Source: Sipunculus nudus
Lineage: Eukaryota; Annelida; Sipuncula; Golfingiida; Sipunculidae
DNA length: 64,000 nt
Assembly (NCBI GenBank): GCA_026874595.1
Contig: CM049313.1
Coordinates: forward strand, 53,061,659 to 53,125,658
Reading direction: 5' to 3'
Of this stretch, positions 11,241 to 24,005 are shown piece after piece. The notes beneath the pieces are model-generated. The model did no database searches, was not told the origin of the DNA, and worked only from the letters and a program-made list of their open reading frames with translations. Each line of letters opens with the position of its first letter. Position 1 is the first letter of the stretch. The translations under genes and the position numbers were made by a program.

Positions 11241-12480
11241 CAAGTATGTTGATCAGTTCCGTTTGTTTGTTTGTCTGTATGTCCCCGCTCTACAGGCCAC
11301 AATTTTGCACCAATCGTCCTGAAACTTATAGATAGAGTGTATAATCGGTTCTTCTCGGAGCCTATTGTTTTTGGTCATGATCGGTCAAGGGTCAAGGTCA
11401 GGGTCACCAAAAAGCTCAAAAACGGTTTTTTCTTCATACCTTCGTCAAAAATAGCCGTAGGCACCTAATCTGTAGCCCGTTTTATTTGCCACTGCATGGC
11501 CACTTCCAACACTGCAAAATTGCCTCATTTCGCTGTTACCATGGTTACGCAATTTTGGGGAGAAATCATGGAATTTCGTGATATTTTTCAAATTTGCAGC
11601 AATTTTACTGATTCTGAGATATTTTATGTAACATAAGAATATCTCGAAACGGGTTTTTCAGATTTTGGAAATGGCCGCCAGGGGGCGTTGCAGATGAAAA
11701 AACATGAAAATTTGTTTTGGTGCTATACCTCCAGAACTATTAAACATTGGGCCATTTCCATCACAGCACCTTAAACTAGGGTCCATGGGCTTATTTTTGC
11801 GCATAGGTGCCAAAGTGCGCTATTGCCAGATTTCTCTATTTTTGGGGTAAAACCTTTGAATTTTGAAAATATGCAGTTTTCAGCTTCTAACTCTGTCAGT
11901 TTTTATGCCAGAGAGGTGGAAATTTTTGCATCTTGTAGCCCTTGGTGAGTTCTCGGTGATCCAACCAAAAATCTTGCAAAATCTCGCACCGTTTCTCGTC
12001 GAATGAGATTTCGCGATTTCACGGTGACATGCCCTATAGGCCACAGATATGCAGGCATCCTTTTGAAACTGATACATGTTACGTCATACACTAATATCTC
12101 GAAAGCAATTGTTCAGTTTTCGGAAAATTACCGCTAGGGGGCGCTGCACTGCAACCCCGTACCTACTTTCATTGTTTAACCATATCTCCAAAACTACACA
12201 TTTTAGGTACATAAACTGTACACCATATGAATTGGCGTTTCATGGCCTTTCTGCCCATGACCTCTTTTGTTTAATCATACACGGTCCCCACAAATTTTAG
12301 CAACTTTGTAAAAATTAAAACCCGCATGCACAAATACATATGCCATCACGCATGCATGCACGCGTTTTAGTATGAAAGACAGACACGCTTTCACGTGACT
12401 GCAAAAATTATAGCGTTCGCCATATAAAATAAGTGACCACAGGCACTCTTTGCGGGCCGGTTTGCCATTTCTGTCGCGTT
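11215..12480. repeat. Tandem duplication, unit 1 (1266 bp)
   Basis: Direct repeat with 12489-13754 at an offset of exactly 1274 bp. I see one difference (A at 12393, C at 13667). The 8-bp spacer is 'atagttta'. The unit carries AGGTCA-type words near 11385, a CCGCCAGGGGGCG motif near 11675, CCGCTAGGGGGCGCTGC at 12131 and a TCTCGTCGAATGAGA hairpin near 11995. It has no plausible coding sequence; the open frames are repeated identically in the other unit. Confidence 0.95.
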
Positions 12481-12488
12481 ATAGTTTA

Positions 12489-13754
12489 TTGCTTGCCGGA
12501 ATCAGAGATTTCGACAAGTATGTTGATCAGTTCCGTTTGTTTGTTTGTCTGTATGTCCCCGCTCTACAGGCCACAATTTTGCACCAATCGTCCTGAAACT
12601 TATAGATAGAGTGTATAATCGGTTCTTCTCGGAGCCTATTGTTTTTGGTCATGATCGGTCAAGGGTCAAGGTCAGGGTCACCAAAAAGCTCAAAAACGGT
12701 TTTTTCTTCATACCTTCGTCAAAAATAGCCGTAGGCACCTAATCTGTAGCCCGTTTTATTTGCCACTGCATGGCCACTTCCAACACTGCAAAATTGCCTC
12801 ATTTCGCTGTTACCATGGTTACGCAATTTTGGGGAGAAATCATGGAATTTCGTGATATTTTTCAAATTTGCAGCAATTTTACTGATTCTGAGATATTTTA
12901 TGTAACATAAGAATATCTCGAAACGGGTTTTTCAGATTTTGGAAATGGCCGCCAGGGGGCGTTGCAGATGAAAAAACATGAAAATTTGTTTTGGTGCTAT
13001 ACCTCCAGAACTATTAAACATTGGGCCATTTCCATCACAGCACCTTAAACTAGGGTCCATGGGCTTATTTTTGCGCATAGGTGCCAAAGTGCGCTATTGC
13101 CAGATTTCTCTATTTTTGGGGTAAAACCTTTGAATTTTGAAAATATGCAGTTTTCAGCTTCTAACTCTGTCAGTTTTTATGCCAGAGAGGTGGAAATTTT
13201 TGCATCTTGTAGCCCTTGGTGAGTTCTCGGTGATCCAACCAAAAATCTTGCAAAATCTCGCACCGTTTCTCGTCGAATGAGATTTCGCGATTTCACGGTG
13301 ACATGCCCTATAGGCCACAGATATGCAGGCATCCTTTTGAAACTGATACATGTTACGTCATACACTAATATCTCGAAAGCAATTGTTCAGTTTTCGGAAA
13401 ATTACCGCTAGGGGGCGCTGCACTGCAACCCCGTACCTACTTTCATTGTTTAACCATATCTCCAAAACTACACATTTTAGGTACATAAACTGTACACCAT
13501 ATGAATTGGCGTTTCATGGCCTTTCTGCCCATGACCTCTTTTGTTTAATCATACACGGTCCCCACAAATTTTAGCAACTTTGTAAAAATTAAAACCCGCA
13601 TGCACAAATACATATGCCATCACGCATGCATGCACGCGTTTTAGTATGAAAGACAGACACGCTTTCCCGTGACTGCAAAAATTATAGCGTTCGCCATATA
13701 AAATAAGTGACCACAGGCACTCTTTGCGGGCCGGTTTGCCATTTCTGTCGCGTT
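12489..13754. repeat. Tandem duplication, unit 2 (1266 bp)
   Basis: Second unit of the near-identical pair, starting TTGCTTGCCGGAATCAGAGA and ending GTCGCGTT. Similarity stops abruptly at both ends. The identity level implies a very recent duplication, or an assembly duplication of one locus. Confidence 0.95.
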
Positions 13755-16120
13755 TTTGCACTTTAGATATAGCAATCAACAAGTCAGATAAGTGGACGAA
13801 TCCTTTTGAAACTATTACATCTTATGTCATACACTAATATCACGAAACGCATTTGTCGTCTTCAGGATATGTCCACTAGAGGGCGCTGCAGTCGAACATC
13901 CCCAGTATATCATTATTTGGCCATATCTCCAAAATTATAAGCCTCAATTACATAAAGTATAGCTTATTTTCTTCCTCTGAGTCTTCTCCATAACCTGGTT
14001 AAGTCATCTTGTCTCCATCTTGTGACCCTTTGTAAGTTTGTCTGTTTGTTTGTCAGATGTCCTCAAATTCGCCGGCTTGTTGGTTCTTGAGTCTCACTGA
14101 TAGCATTCTACAGGCCACCGTAAAGGATCATTTTTAGCTCAGCTGACTTTCAGTCATGATGGGCTATAGTGATGAGTCTTTGTCCGTCGTCCTTCCATCT
14201 GTCCATCCTGCTGACCGGCCGTCCGTCTGTTAGCAGGGCACAAATCGTAACTGTACGGGCTAGGGTCATGGACCCTATGTAGTCTTAGAGGTTCTAAAAT
14301 GATCTCCTTGCAAACCTGAAATTAGGTCACTGACCTATATTCTCGAAGTTACAGGGTGTGTATGCACCCCGCAGAAATAATTCTTTTAGCTAAAATTTTC
14401 ATCCAAAACCTTCCATCTTTCACATACAGCTCATCTACCAACAGGGGAAGAACCATAATTATTTTGAAGTCAACAAGTCAAAGGTCAAGGTCACAGGAGC
14501 CACTTTTTTAATGCCTGTGGATGCATTTTAAGCCAAATCTTTCATCCCAATTCTTTGATCTTTTACATATATTTCACCTTCTAAGAGGGAGAAAAATCCT
14601 ATAGATTTTTAAGTAACAAGGTCAAAGATCAGGGTCACAGGATTCAATTTTTTTAAAAGGTTGTGAAAACATTTCAAGCTAGACATTTCGTTCCAAACGT
14701 TCCAGCACTGATATCGCTTCTCTGCCAACAGGGGAAAAGACCTGTTAATTTTGAGGTCAAAGGTGAAGTTCACTGCACCCATTTTTTGTGTGGAGTCATT
14801 TTCAGGAAACTTTTCAATCTATACCTTCCATTTGTCGTATATGGCTTACCTACCAATAGGGGAAGAAGCCTATCGATGTCGAGTTCAAAAGGTCAAAGGT
14901 CAAGGACACAACACTTAATTATTCTAAATGGTTGTGAACATTTTGCAAGTGAAACTGTTCAACCCAAACCTTCAGTCTTTCACATATGCCACATCTATGC
15001 ATCACTCAATTTGATTCAAACTTCATATTTATAAGCACCCGTTTCTCAATTATTCTTGCATGGATTTCCTTGATTTTTGCTATATATTTTGATCTTATAT
15101 TTGCCCTTTCTGGTGTTCCTTTTGAGACTGACAGGTATCAAGCAAGCTATGGGAATAGTTACTGATAGCTTAACAATCGTACATTTTTCCTCAGACCATC
15201 CAGTCACTGTGTTATAACCAGACATAGGTGATATATATTTCTGTTGTCGTAGAAAATTTCAACATATTGACAAATTGGTTCTTCAAAATGTGACTGGAAG
15301 TTGTGAATCTCAGTCCATGATGTGGCAGGTCAAGCTTGGCAGCTGAGCGTCAACACCAATGGCTCACTTGTTAAACTAATACATCTTATATCTTACAGTA
15401 ATATCTCGAAACAGATTATTCATTTTCCGGATATTGTCAATAGGTGGGGCTGCACTCGCCCCTCCCCTATATATATATTTTTGCCCATATCTACAGAACC
15501 ATAAACCTCAATTACAAACACTTATTGATTGTCTTCCTTTGAATCTACTCCATAATCTGAGTTAGTCATCTGGTCTTATTCTTGTGTTACATTTTCAGTA
15601 TGTCTCTCTGTTTGTCAGTGATCCTCAATTTCGCCTGCTTGCTAGATCTTGCGTCTTACACTCAGCAATCTTCAGGCCACAGTTTTCCAGGAATCCTTTT
15701 GGAATTGAAACATCTTATTTGTTATATTAATATCTCAAAAGGAATTTTTAATATTTGGGATATGGCCGCTAGGAGATGCTGCAGTAGAGCCTCCACACCA
15801 TATCATTTTTGGGCCATATCTCCGACATTATAAACTCTACCTACTAAAACTATAGCTCATTTTGCTTCTCTTTACGTTCCCCACTTTTTTCTGGTATTCT
15901 GTTATCTCAGGTGTGTCAGTATATCTGTCTGTTTTGAACTATGTCTGCTTTCATGTTCTTTTGTGTAATATATGTCGTTCAACAGGCCAAGCTTTCCAGC
16001 AATCGCTTTAAAATTCATTCAATTGATAGAAAACCGACAGTTTGTCATGTTTGTCCAATCTGTATGTCATTTCGGTCCGGCAAGCTCTCGACCTCAGGTC
16101 GTCTAGTTTGTTTGTTTGTT

Positions 16121-16151
<31 letters not shown>

Positions 16152-17490
16152 ATGTACACGCTCTACAGGCCACAGTTTTTAAGCAATCGCTCTGAAACTT
16201 ATCCATAAACTGTAAGATCTGTTCTCCTCGGAGCCTATTGTTTTTCTTCATGATCGGTCAAAGGTCAAGGTCAGGGTCACCAAACAACCTAAAATTTTTA
16301 CTTTCTTCATATCTTCGTCAATAATAATCGTAGCCGCATAATCTGTAGCCCATTTTATTCCTCACTATTTTAGCTTTCCAAGTGCTGGCAAATTTTTCCG
16401 GTCAATTGTTACCATGGTAACGTATTTTTGGGGGAAAATCAGAAAATCCGATATTTTCCTTTTAAATTTTTCATTTTTAAGGCTAGTGAGTTCTAGTTTT
16501 TTGCATCAGGTAGTATTTCATGAGCTGTTTATGATACAATTGTAAATCTCGCAAAATATCGCACTATTTCTCGTCAGACGAGAGTTTTCGAGATTTCATT
16601 AAATATGACCTGCAGGTTGCATTTTATTAAAAATGGCTTTGAAATTAATGTTTTTTGTGTTATTTATAAATATCTCGAAATTGTTTTTTCATTTTTTGAA
16701 ATTAGCCACCAGGGGGCGTGGTACTGGAAACACTGCAACTTTCCATTTTTCTGCAATACCAAAAAAAAATATTAAACGTGGCACAATGTTAACTGTCTTA
16801 TCTGAAACTAGCATCGTCGGCTTATTCCTGCGTACATGTAGCTTTGCGCTGCTGTTACCATGGTAACCAAATTTTGGGGTAAAACTTGGCAATCTGAAAA
16901 TAATAAGTTTTTTGCTTCTATCTCTGTTGATATTTATACTACAAGGGACTAGTTTTCTGCATGAGGTAGCATTCCCTTGCCACTAATGCAGTTAATTGCA
17001 AGTCTCGTAGAATCTCGCTCTGTTTTCCGTCAAACGAGAAATTACGAGATTTCACAGAAATGCTTATAACTTGGTCACCTTTTCGGCTAAAGAGGAGCAG
17101 TTTTCAGCATTTTGTTGCGTTTTGGGAGCTTAACAAGATAATAACTTATATCTCGCCACATCTCGTACCATCTCCCGCCAAACGAGAATATTCGAGAATT
17201 CGAACAAATGTCTATATCTCTGTTATTTTAATGCCAGAGATTTTATTTTTCTATTGTTCAAGATTCACTTGACTAGTTTGAAGTGACAAAATTGAATATC
17301 TCGTCATATCTCGCATCATTTCTTGTCAAACGAGAACATGGGACCATTCAAAGATACGCCTATAATTCTGTTATTTTAATGCTGAAGACCTTTAGTTTTC
17401 AGCATTCGATAGCGTCTAACACTCTCGGTCACATTATGTGTTTATATTGTAAGTTTCCTCAAATCTGGGATCGTTTTTTCTTCAAATAAA
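13755..17490. repeat. Diverged relatives of the 1266-bp repeat and of the GCTCAGCTGACT repeat
   Basis: A mosaic of older copies. A GCTCAGCTGACT / TTTGTCCGTC unit from 14137 is followed by five or so 100-170-bp units, each with 'CAACAGGGGAAGAA' and GGTCAAAGGTCAAGGTCA words (to 14900). Then come 15365-15560, 15620-15850 and 16070-16760, with 'CAGGCCACAGTTTT', 'TAATATCTCGAAA' and CCACCAGGGGGCGTGG (16706). Last come ATCTCGxxAAACGAGA units to about 17350. (GTTT)n/(GTCT)n lies at 16108-16150. No gene is seen. Confidence 0.75.
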
Positions 17491-17879
17491 AAAGTACATC
17501 CTATTGCCGTGACCATAAGTGGCGGCAGTATGTGATAGTAAATGTCGGCAGGGGCATTACACTTGACAGTTGGAGCCATGTTCTATGGGTGTGCGATGGC
17601 CCATGAAGAAGACTTCTATTGTGTTGTTATCGTCTTCCTTTGATTGCTGCTTCGTAAGCTTCACAGACCAGCGCCAACCACCTGGTTGCCATGTGTCCTC
17701 AATGTAAACAACCTTTGCTGTTTTCCTTTCCCTAAGATATGTATGGTAGCCTGTTCACTTGTCCTTAGATTGTTTATTGTTGGTGTATTGAAGTAAAATA
17801 AAATGCCAGGTTTTCCTGCATATTGATTGTAAATTGAATAAAATCATACAAGAACCAACCAATGTTCTATGACCACTAT

Positions 17880-20470
17880 TTCAGATTTGAGATCAGAACA
17901 ATTGATTTCTGCATAAACCACTATGACCAGATTTGATAAACTTTAAAGTGGTCTATATTTTTTTCTGAAGAAGTTGAGCTATATGCTTGGAGATGCCAGC
18001 CAGTGGGTGGGAATGGATTGCAATGAAACCCAAGCCAGGTGTTTGTGAAGAGTCTGGTGGAGATGAAGGGGGCTAAAACCTGTTTGACTGTGTATAAGCA
18101 TAAACTGGCCTGAAATCAGGTTTCTGGGGGCATGAAATTTTTGTTTGTGGGAACAGGGTAATATTATCTTGTTTCCCTGTATATACACCCTAAACTGGGC
18201 CTAATGGCACCAAAACCAGGTTTGTGGGACCATCAGTACAGATTTGAGGGGAAAAAATGGATTTTATCTGTATATCACTATGTTCACTGTGTCCAGATTT
18301 GGAAATTCAAACTGGTCCTAATTTTTTTTCTGATGGAGTTGAGCCAAATGCTTTGAGATACCAGCCAGTGGGTGTAAATGGATTGCAATGATACCAAACC
18401 AGGTGTGTGTGTTGAGTTTTGTGGAGATGAGGGGGGCCAGAACCTATCTGACTGTGTATTAGCAAAAACTGGCCTGAAGTCAGGTTTCTGGGGGCATGAC
18501 ATTTTTGTTTGTGTCAGCAGGGTAATATTATCTTGTTTCCCTGTATATACACCTTGAATTGGGCCTAATGACACCTAAACCATGTTTTAGGGACCATCAT
18601 TACAGATTTGAGGTGAAAAAAATGGATATTCCCTGTATATCACTATGTTCACTGTGTCCCGATTTGGAAATTCAAACTGGCCCTAATTTTTTTTTTGAGG
18701 GAGTTGAGCCAAATGCTTGGTGATGCCAGCCAGTGGGTGTAAATGGATTGCAATGATACCCAAACCAGGAGTGTGTGTTGAGTTTTGTGGATATGAAGGG
18801 GGCCAGAACCTATTTGACTGTGTATAAGCATAAACTGGCCTGAAATCAGGTTTCTGGGGGCATGGAATTTTTGTTTGTGGGAACAGGGTAATATTATCTT
18901 GTTTCCCTGTATATACACCCTAAACTGGGCCTAATGACACCAAAACCAGGTTTGTGGGACCATCAGTACAGATTTGAGGGGGGAAAATGGATTTTCTCTG
19001 TATATCACTATGTTCACTGTGTCCAGATTTGGAAATTCAAACTGGCCCTAATTTTTTTTCTGAGGGAGTTGAGCCAAATGCTTGGTGATGCCAGCCAGTG
19101 GGTGTAAATGGATTGCAATGATACCCAAACCAGGAGTGTGTGTTGAGTTTTGTGGAGATGAGGGGGGCCAGAACCTATCTGACTGTGTATAAGCATAAAC
19201 TGGCCTGAAGTCAGGTTTCTGGGGGCATGACATTTTTGTTTGTGTCAGCAGGGTAATATTATCTTGTTTCCCTGTATTTACACCTTGAATTGGGCCTAAT
19301 GACACCTAAACCATGTTTTAGGGACCATCATTACAGATTTGAGGTGAAAAAAATTGATATTCCCTGTATATCACTATGTTCACTGTGTCCCGATTTGGAA
19401 ATTCAAACTGGCCCTAATTTTTTTTTTGAGGGAGTTGAGCCAAATGCTTGGTGATGCCAGCCAGTGGGTGTAAATGGATTGCAATGATACCCAAACCAGG
19501 AGTGTGTGTTGAGTTTTGTGGATATGAAGGGGGCCAGAACCTATTTGACTGTGTATAAGCATAAACTGGCCTGAAATCAGGTTTCTGGGGGCATGGAATT
19601 TTTGTTTGTGGGAACAGGGTAATATTATCTTGTTTCCCTGTATATACACCCTAAACTGGGCCTAATGACACCAAAACCAGGTTTGTGGGACCATCAGTAC
19701 AGATTTGAGGGGGGAAAATGGATTTTCTCTGTATATCACTATGTTCACTGTGTCCAGATTTGGAAATTCAAACTGGCGCTAATTTTTTTTCTGAGGGAGT
19801 TGAGCCAAATGCTTGGTGATGCCAGCCAGTGGGTGTAAATGGATTGGAATGATACCCAAACCAGGAGTGTGTGTTGAGTTTTGTGGAGATGAGGGGGGCC
19901 AGAACCTATTTGACTGTGTATAAGCATAAACTGGCCTGAAATCAGGTTTCTGGGGGCATGAAATTTTTGTTTGTGGGAACAGGGTAATATTATCTTGTTT
20001 CCCTGCATATACACCCTAAACTGGACCTAATGACACCAAAACCAGGTTTGTGGGACCATCAGTACAGATTTGAGGGGGGAAAATGGATTTTCTCTGTATA
20101 TCACTATGTCCACTGTGTCCAGATTTGGAAATTCAAACTGGCCCTAATTTTTTTTTCTGAGGGATTTGAACCTAATGCTTTGAGATTCCAGCCAGTGGGT
20201 GTAAATGGATTGCAATGATAGCCAAACCAGGTGTGTGTGATGAGTCTGGTGGAGATGAGGTGGTCCAAAACACTATTTGCCTGTGTATAATAAGCCATAA
20301 GTCCTCAGCTGAAATCAGCTTTCTGGGGGCTTGAAATGTTTGCTGGTGGGAACAAGGTAATATTATCTTGTTATCATGGATATACACCCTAAAATGGGCC
20401 TGAGAACACCAAATACATGCATGTTGGACCATGAGTACAGATTTGAGGTAACAAATTGTCTGTCTATAAA
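17880..20470. repeat. 365-bp satellite array, about seven units, with dimeric higher-order repeat
   Basis: The marker 'tatatcactatgttcactg' occurs at 18271, 18636, 19001, 19367, 19732 and 20097, a spacing of 365-366 bp. A degenerate first unit starts near 17906 and the last decays near 20460. Units starting at 18271 and 19001 share private variants ('gtgtcagcaggg', 'ccatgttttagggacc'), as do those at 18636 and 19367, so pairs of units were copied together as a block of about 731 bp. The outer units are the most diverged, as expected for unequal exchange. The long antisense frames are a by-product of the 365-366-bp periodicity. Confidence 0.95.
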
Positions 20471-22230
20471 TTAAAAAAAAATCAAATATCAAACTGTTAT
20501 AAACATGTATCAATATATTTAATAAAATCTCTTTTCATCCAATGAATTGCATCTTATTTTTTTAATAAATAAACCATGATATTCAACTACATCCAGTAAT
20601 AAAAAATAAAAATAAAATGAATAAAAGTTTTTTTGTTTTTGGTTGTTTTTTTTTTTGGGGGGGGGGGATGGTTGTGTTTTTTTGCAGTAAAATCAAGGCT
20701 TCTCTTTGGATCCCGGCGGTGGGCGAGGGTACAATGGACACCACACAACATTTGAAAGAACATTTTTTTTTCTGCTGTTATTGGATGACCAAGTCTCTAT
20801 GAATTTAAAAAAAATATTTATTCCGTTATTCAAGATGACAGTGAAAATGACCCTATTTTTTCAATCATTCACCACTCTTTTCGAGCGTTCATCGAAAAAG
20901 AAAGAGCCCGTCCCACCGCATTTCCTGCGAGGGTTCGTTTCTTCAGAGTCCAAACAATCCTACCGGGGCGGGGTTTAGTCCATCTCGTCTTAAATTTGTG
21001 TCTGGGGCACGGCAAACATTATGAAAGCGGACAAAAACTTTCAAACGGCTGGTAAATGCGTTTATATGTAAACGCGGGGAATTCCCGGAGAAATCACGGA
21101 GAGATTTTATATGCAATGATACTTTTAATTACACGTTAAAATCATTTAAAATCTACCACTATATTACTCTAAAGACATTTATTCACTGTTAAATTACCGA
21201 AATAATAACCAGCGCAAACAATGTGGGACTGCCACTAACACCAATCTGGATCACCAGCTAACATTGACTACCGATCTTACATCAGACGAAAACGCTAAAC
21301 ACTATATATTTTTTCAACAGTTTACTGTGCAAACCGTAACAAAACCATGCAGGATATCAAATTTACAGGTTCATAAGGAAATATGATACAAAACATAAAT
21401 TGTACCTTTGCTCACATTTAATAATATCATCATGATGAATTCTCCGCGAATTCTCCAGCTGTCCGCGTTATAGATGTATATGTATTTATTAATGACAAAA
21501 ATTGACATACACTTTTATGGATACCAGTATAATTGCGGTTTTCTGGACCGTCCCAGCCCACAGGTAGGATAATATGGATTCCCGACAATATTCTAATGAC
21601 CGTTCCCTGAGCTGGAACGGGCTAAGAAGGTCCCTGTCATTTTTTTTAATTGTCAATTCCCAAGTTTTTCGGATAAAAAAATGGCCCAATCCTTCATTCA
21701 ATCTCCAGCCTCTGCTGGCGTTCCGGGTTTAAAAAAGAGCCCGTCCCATGCCTATTTCAGCTGGGACTGCAAACTCTGGGGTCAAAACAACTCAACTACG
21801 GCTTGGGGTTACCACCTTTCCTCTTAAATTTCCATCGCGCCCGTGTCAAGTGTACCGTTATTATTCACAAACGTGCGGCAGGCGCCAAAAAATTTGACAG
21901 CACCCCTTTCGGATGCCAGTAAATAGTTTTATATGTAAAGTCCAAACCCACCACGGAACAAGGGCCTCACAATTTTTTATCTTATTACTTACCACTTCAG
22001 ACTCCTTAAAAATCACCGCTTTCCTTTTTTAACCAAAGATTCCAATTTTTTAACATATATTAAATTTCACATAACAGATAACTTACACCAAGGGGACATT
22101 ACAGGTAATCCGTGATGGGCAGGACTTCTTGGAATTTTATAATTCCCGGACGCAGGCTGACCGGCTGCCTTTTTTCTTCAAGGACAGCCCTAATTTAAGC
22201 CGAGACCTTAAAGGATGGTCTTGATAGGCA
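20471..22230. other. Intergenic, with a diverged direct repeat
   Basis: No exon is recognised. Two diverged blocks, about 20900-21070 and 21730-21930, share 'agagcccgtccca', 'aactttcaaacggctggtaaatgcgtt' versus 'ttcggatgccagtaaatagtt', and 'ttatatgtaaa', at a spacing of about 830 bp. A G-run of 10 or more sits at about 20657. Chance frames at 20617-20978 lie across T and G homopolymers. Confidence 0.45.
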
Positions 22231-23100
22231 CCTAGCTTGTCCAGGAATGAAAGGTCACGTCTCCCTTACCCAGAGGTCGGGTCTCTGTCTAACACGAACG
22301 CGGCTTCGCTTGCATTTCGGCATTCTGGACGTTCAACTCTTCAAGTTTCATTTTCAGTGCTTTTCTTATTTCCAGCACTCAAGAATAGAACTGCCAAGGA
22401 TTCAGTTGGACTTCCTTTATTTTTATTTCTGTCCAAAAATGGATTGTCCTGTATAGGATGGCTACTAATAACAACACTATTAATGTCTCTCTATCCGTCT
22501 GTCTGTCTGTCTGTCTCTCTGTCTGTCTCTCTGTCTACTCCTCTTTGACTTTTGAAAATCAGCAAGACCTTATTCATATGTGCTACTGTTTTCCCCATGA
22601 TAGAGGTTTTTCATTTGATCAAATCCAAATGTTCCCTGTCTGTCTGCCTAGTAACTGTCCATCTATTTCGCTGTCTTATTTCCGGTCACTTCCGGCAAGC
22701 GTTCGACCTCAGGTCGTCTAGTCTCTTTGTCTGTTTGTTTGTTTGTTTGTTTGTTTGTTTGATTGTTTGTTTGTTTGTTTGTTTGTTTGTCACGACTCTC
22801 CAGGCCACACTTTTGCATCAATCGACTTGAAACTTACAGGCTTGATTGACAAACCGATTTCTAGGTGCCCTATTGTTTTTGGTCAACATTGCTCTAAGGT
22901 CAAGGGTCAAGGTCACGACAGGTATGGTTAACGGTTTTTGCACTATAACTTCGCCATAAACAGGCGTATCCACTTCTGCAATAGCTCATTTTTTTCGTCA
23001 TCACCTGGCCTTTCTTTTGACATGTAGCTTACTTAAATTTGCCGTTACCATGGTTACATTTTTTGGGCAAAAATCATGGAAATTGGAAATAACACGACCA
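22231..23100. repeat. CCGGCAAGC-type repeat with (CTGT)n and (GTTT)n tracts
   Basis: Microsatellites (CTGT)n at about 22495-22535 and (GTTT)n at about 22730-22790. 'CCGGCAAGCGTTCGACCTCAGGTCGTCTAGT' begins at about 22693, followed by 'CAGGCCACACTTTTGCATCAATCG' and 'TAAGGTCAAGGGTCAAGGTCA', in the same order as near 11280 and 16080. This is the head of the family whose tail is the 148-bp array that follows. Confidence 0.75.
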
Positions 23101-23104
23101 TTTT

Positions 23105-24005
23105 TTGTAACTTTGTCAGTTTTTAAGCTAGGCAGATCTAGTTTTCGGCATTTTGTTCCACATGACCAGCTTGATACGACAGAACTAAAAGTCACGCCAA
23201 ATCTCGCGCCATATCTCGTCAAACGAGAAAAAACGAGACTTCGCGGAAATGCTTATAACACGGCGACTTTTACAGCTAGACAGGTCTGGTTTTCGGCATT
23301 TCGTTCCACCAAACACGCTTGACACGACAGAGCTGCAAGACAGGCCAAATCTCGCACCGTATCTCGTCAAACGAGAAAACACGAAATTTCACGGAAATGC
23401 TTATAACTCGGCCAGTTTTACAGCTAGGCAGATCTAGTTTTCGGCATTTTCTTCCACATGACCAGCTTGACACGACAGAACTGCAAGTCAGGCCAAATCT
23501 CGCACCCTATCTCGTCAAACGAGAAAAAACGAGATTTCACGGAGTGCTTATAACTCGGCGAGTTTTACAGCTAGACAGGTCTAGTTTTCGGCATCTTGTT
23601 TCACATGACCTGCTGGACATGACAGAACTGAAAGTCAGGCCGAATGTCGCACCGTATCTCGTCAAACGAGAAAACATGAGATTTCACGGCATTGGTTATA
23701 ACTCGGCGAGTTTTAAAGATAGACACGTCTGGTTTTCGGCATTTTGTTCCACAAGACCAGCTTGACACGACAGTCATGCATGTCAGGCAAAATCTCGCAC
23801 CGTATCCCGTCAAACGAGAAAACACGAGATTTCACGGAACTGCAGCTAGACAGGTCTAGTTTTCGGCATTTCATTCCACATGGCCAGCTTGACAGGACAA
23901 AACTGCAAGTCAGGCACAATCTCGCACCGTATCTGGTCACACGAGAAAACACGAGATTTCAGGGAAATGCTGATAACTCGGCGAGTTTTACAGCTAGACA
24001 GGTCT
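23105..24005. repeat. 148-bp tandem repeat with conserved TCTCGTCAAACGAGA hairpin
   Basis: Six units, with the marker 'gRtctRgttttcggca' at 23135, 23283, 23431, 23579, 23726 and 23853. Spacing is 147-148 bp, except one of 127 bp caused by a 21-bp deletion. Each unit holds ATCTCGTCAAACGAGAAAA followed by a CGAGATTTCACGG block. The core folds as TCTCGT-CAA-ACGAGA. Units stay open in overlapping frames on both strands, giving the 148-aa open frame 23319-23765, which I regard as a repeat artefact. Confidence 0.9.

Noticed and set aside
17979-20513. Series of 60-113-codon minus-strand frames as a multigene or repeat protein
   Set aside because: They recur every 365-366 bp with the satellite, start at internal ATGs and have no domain or splice support.
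23319-23765. 148-codon open frame as a gene
   Set aside because: It spans three tandem repeat units and repeats the same peptide with each unit. The opposite strand is equally open. It is a repeat artefact.
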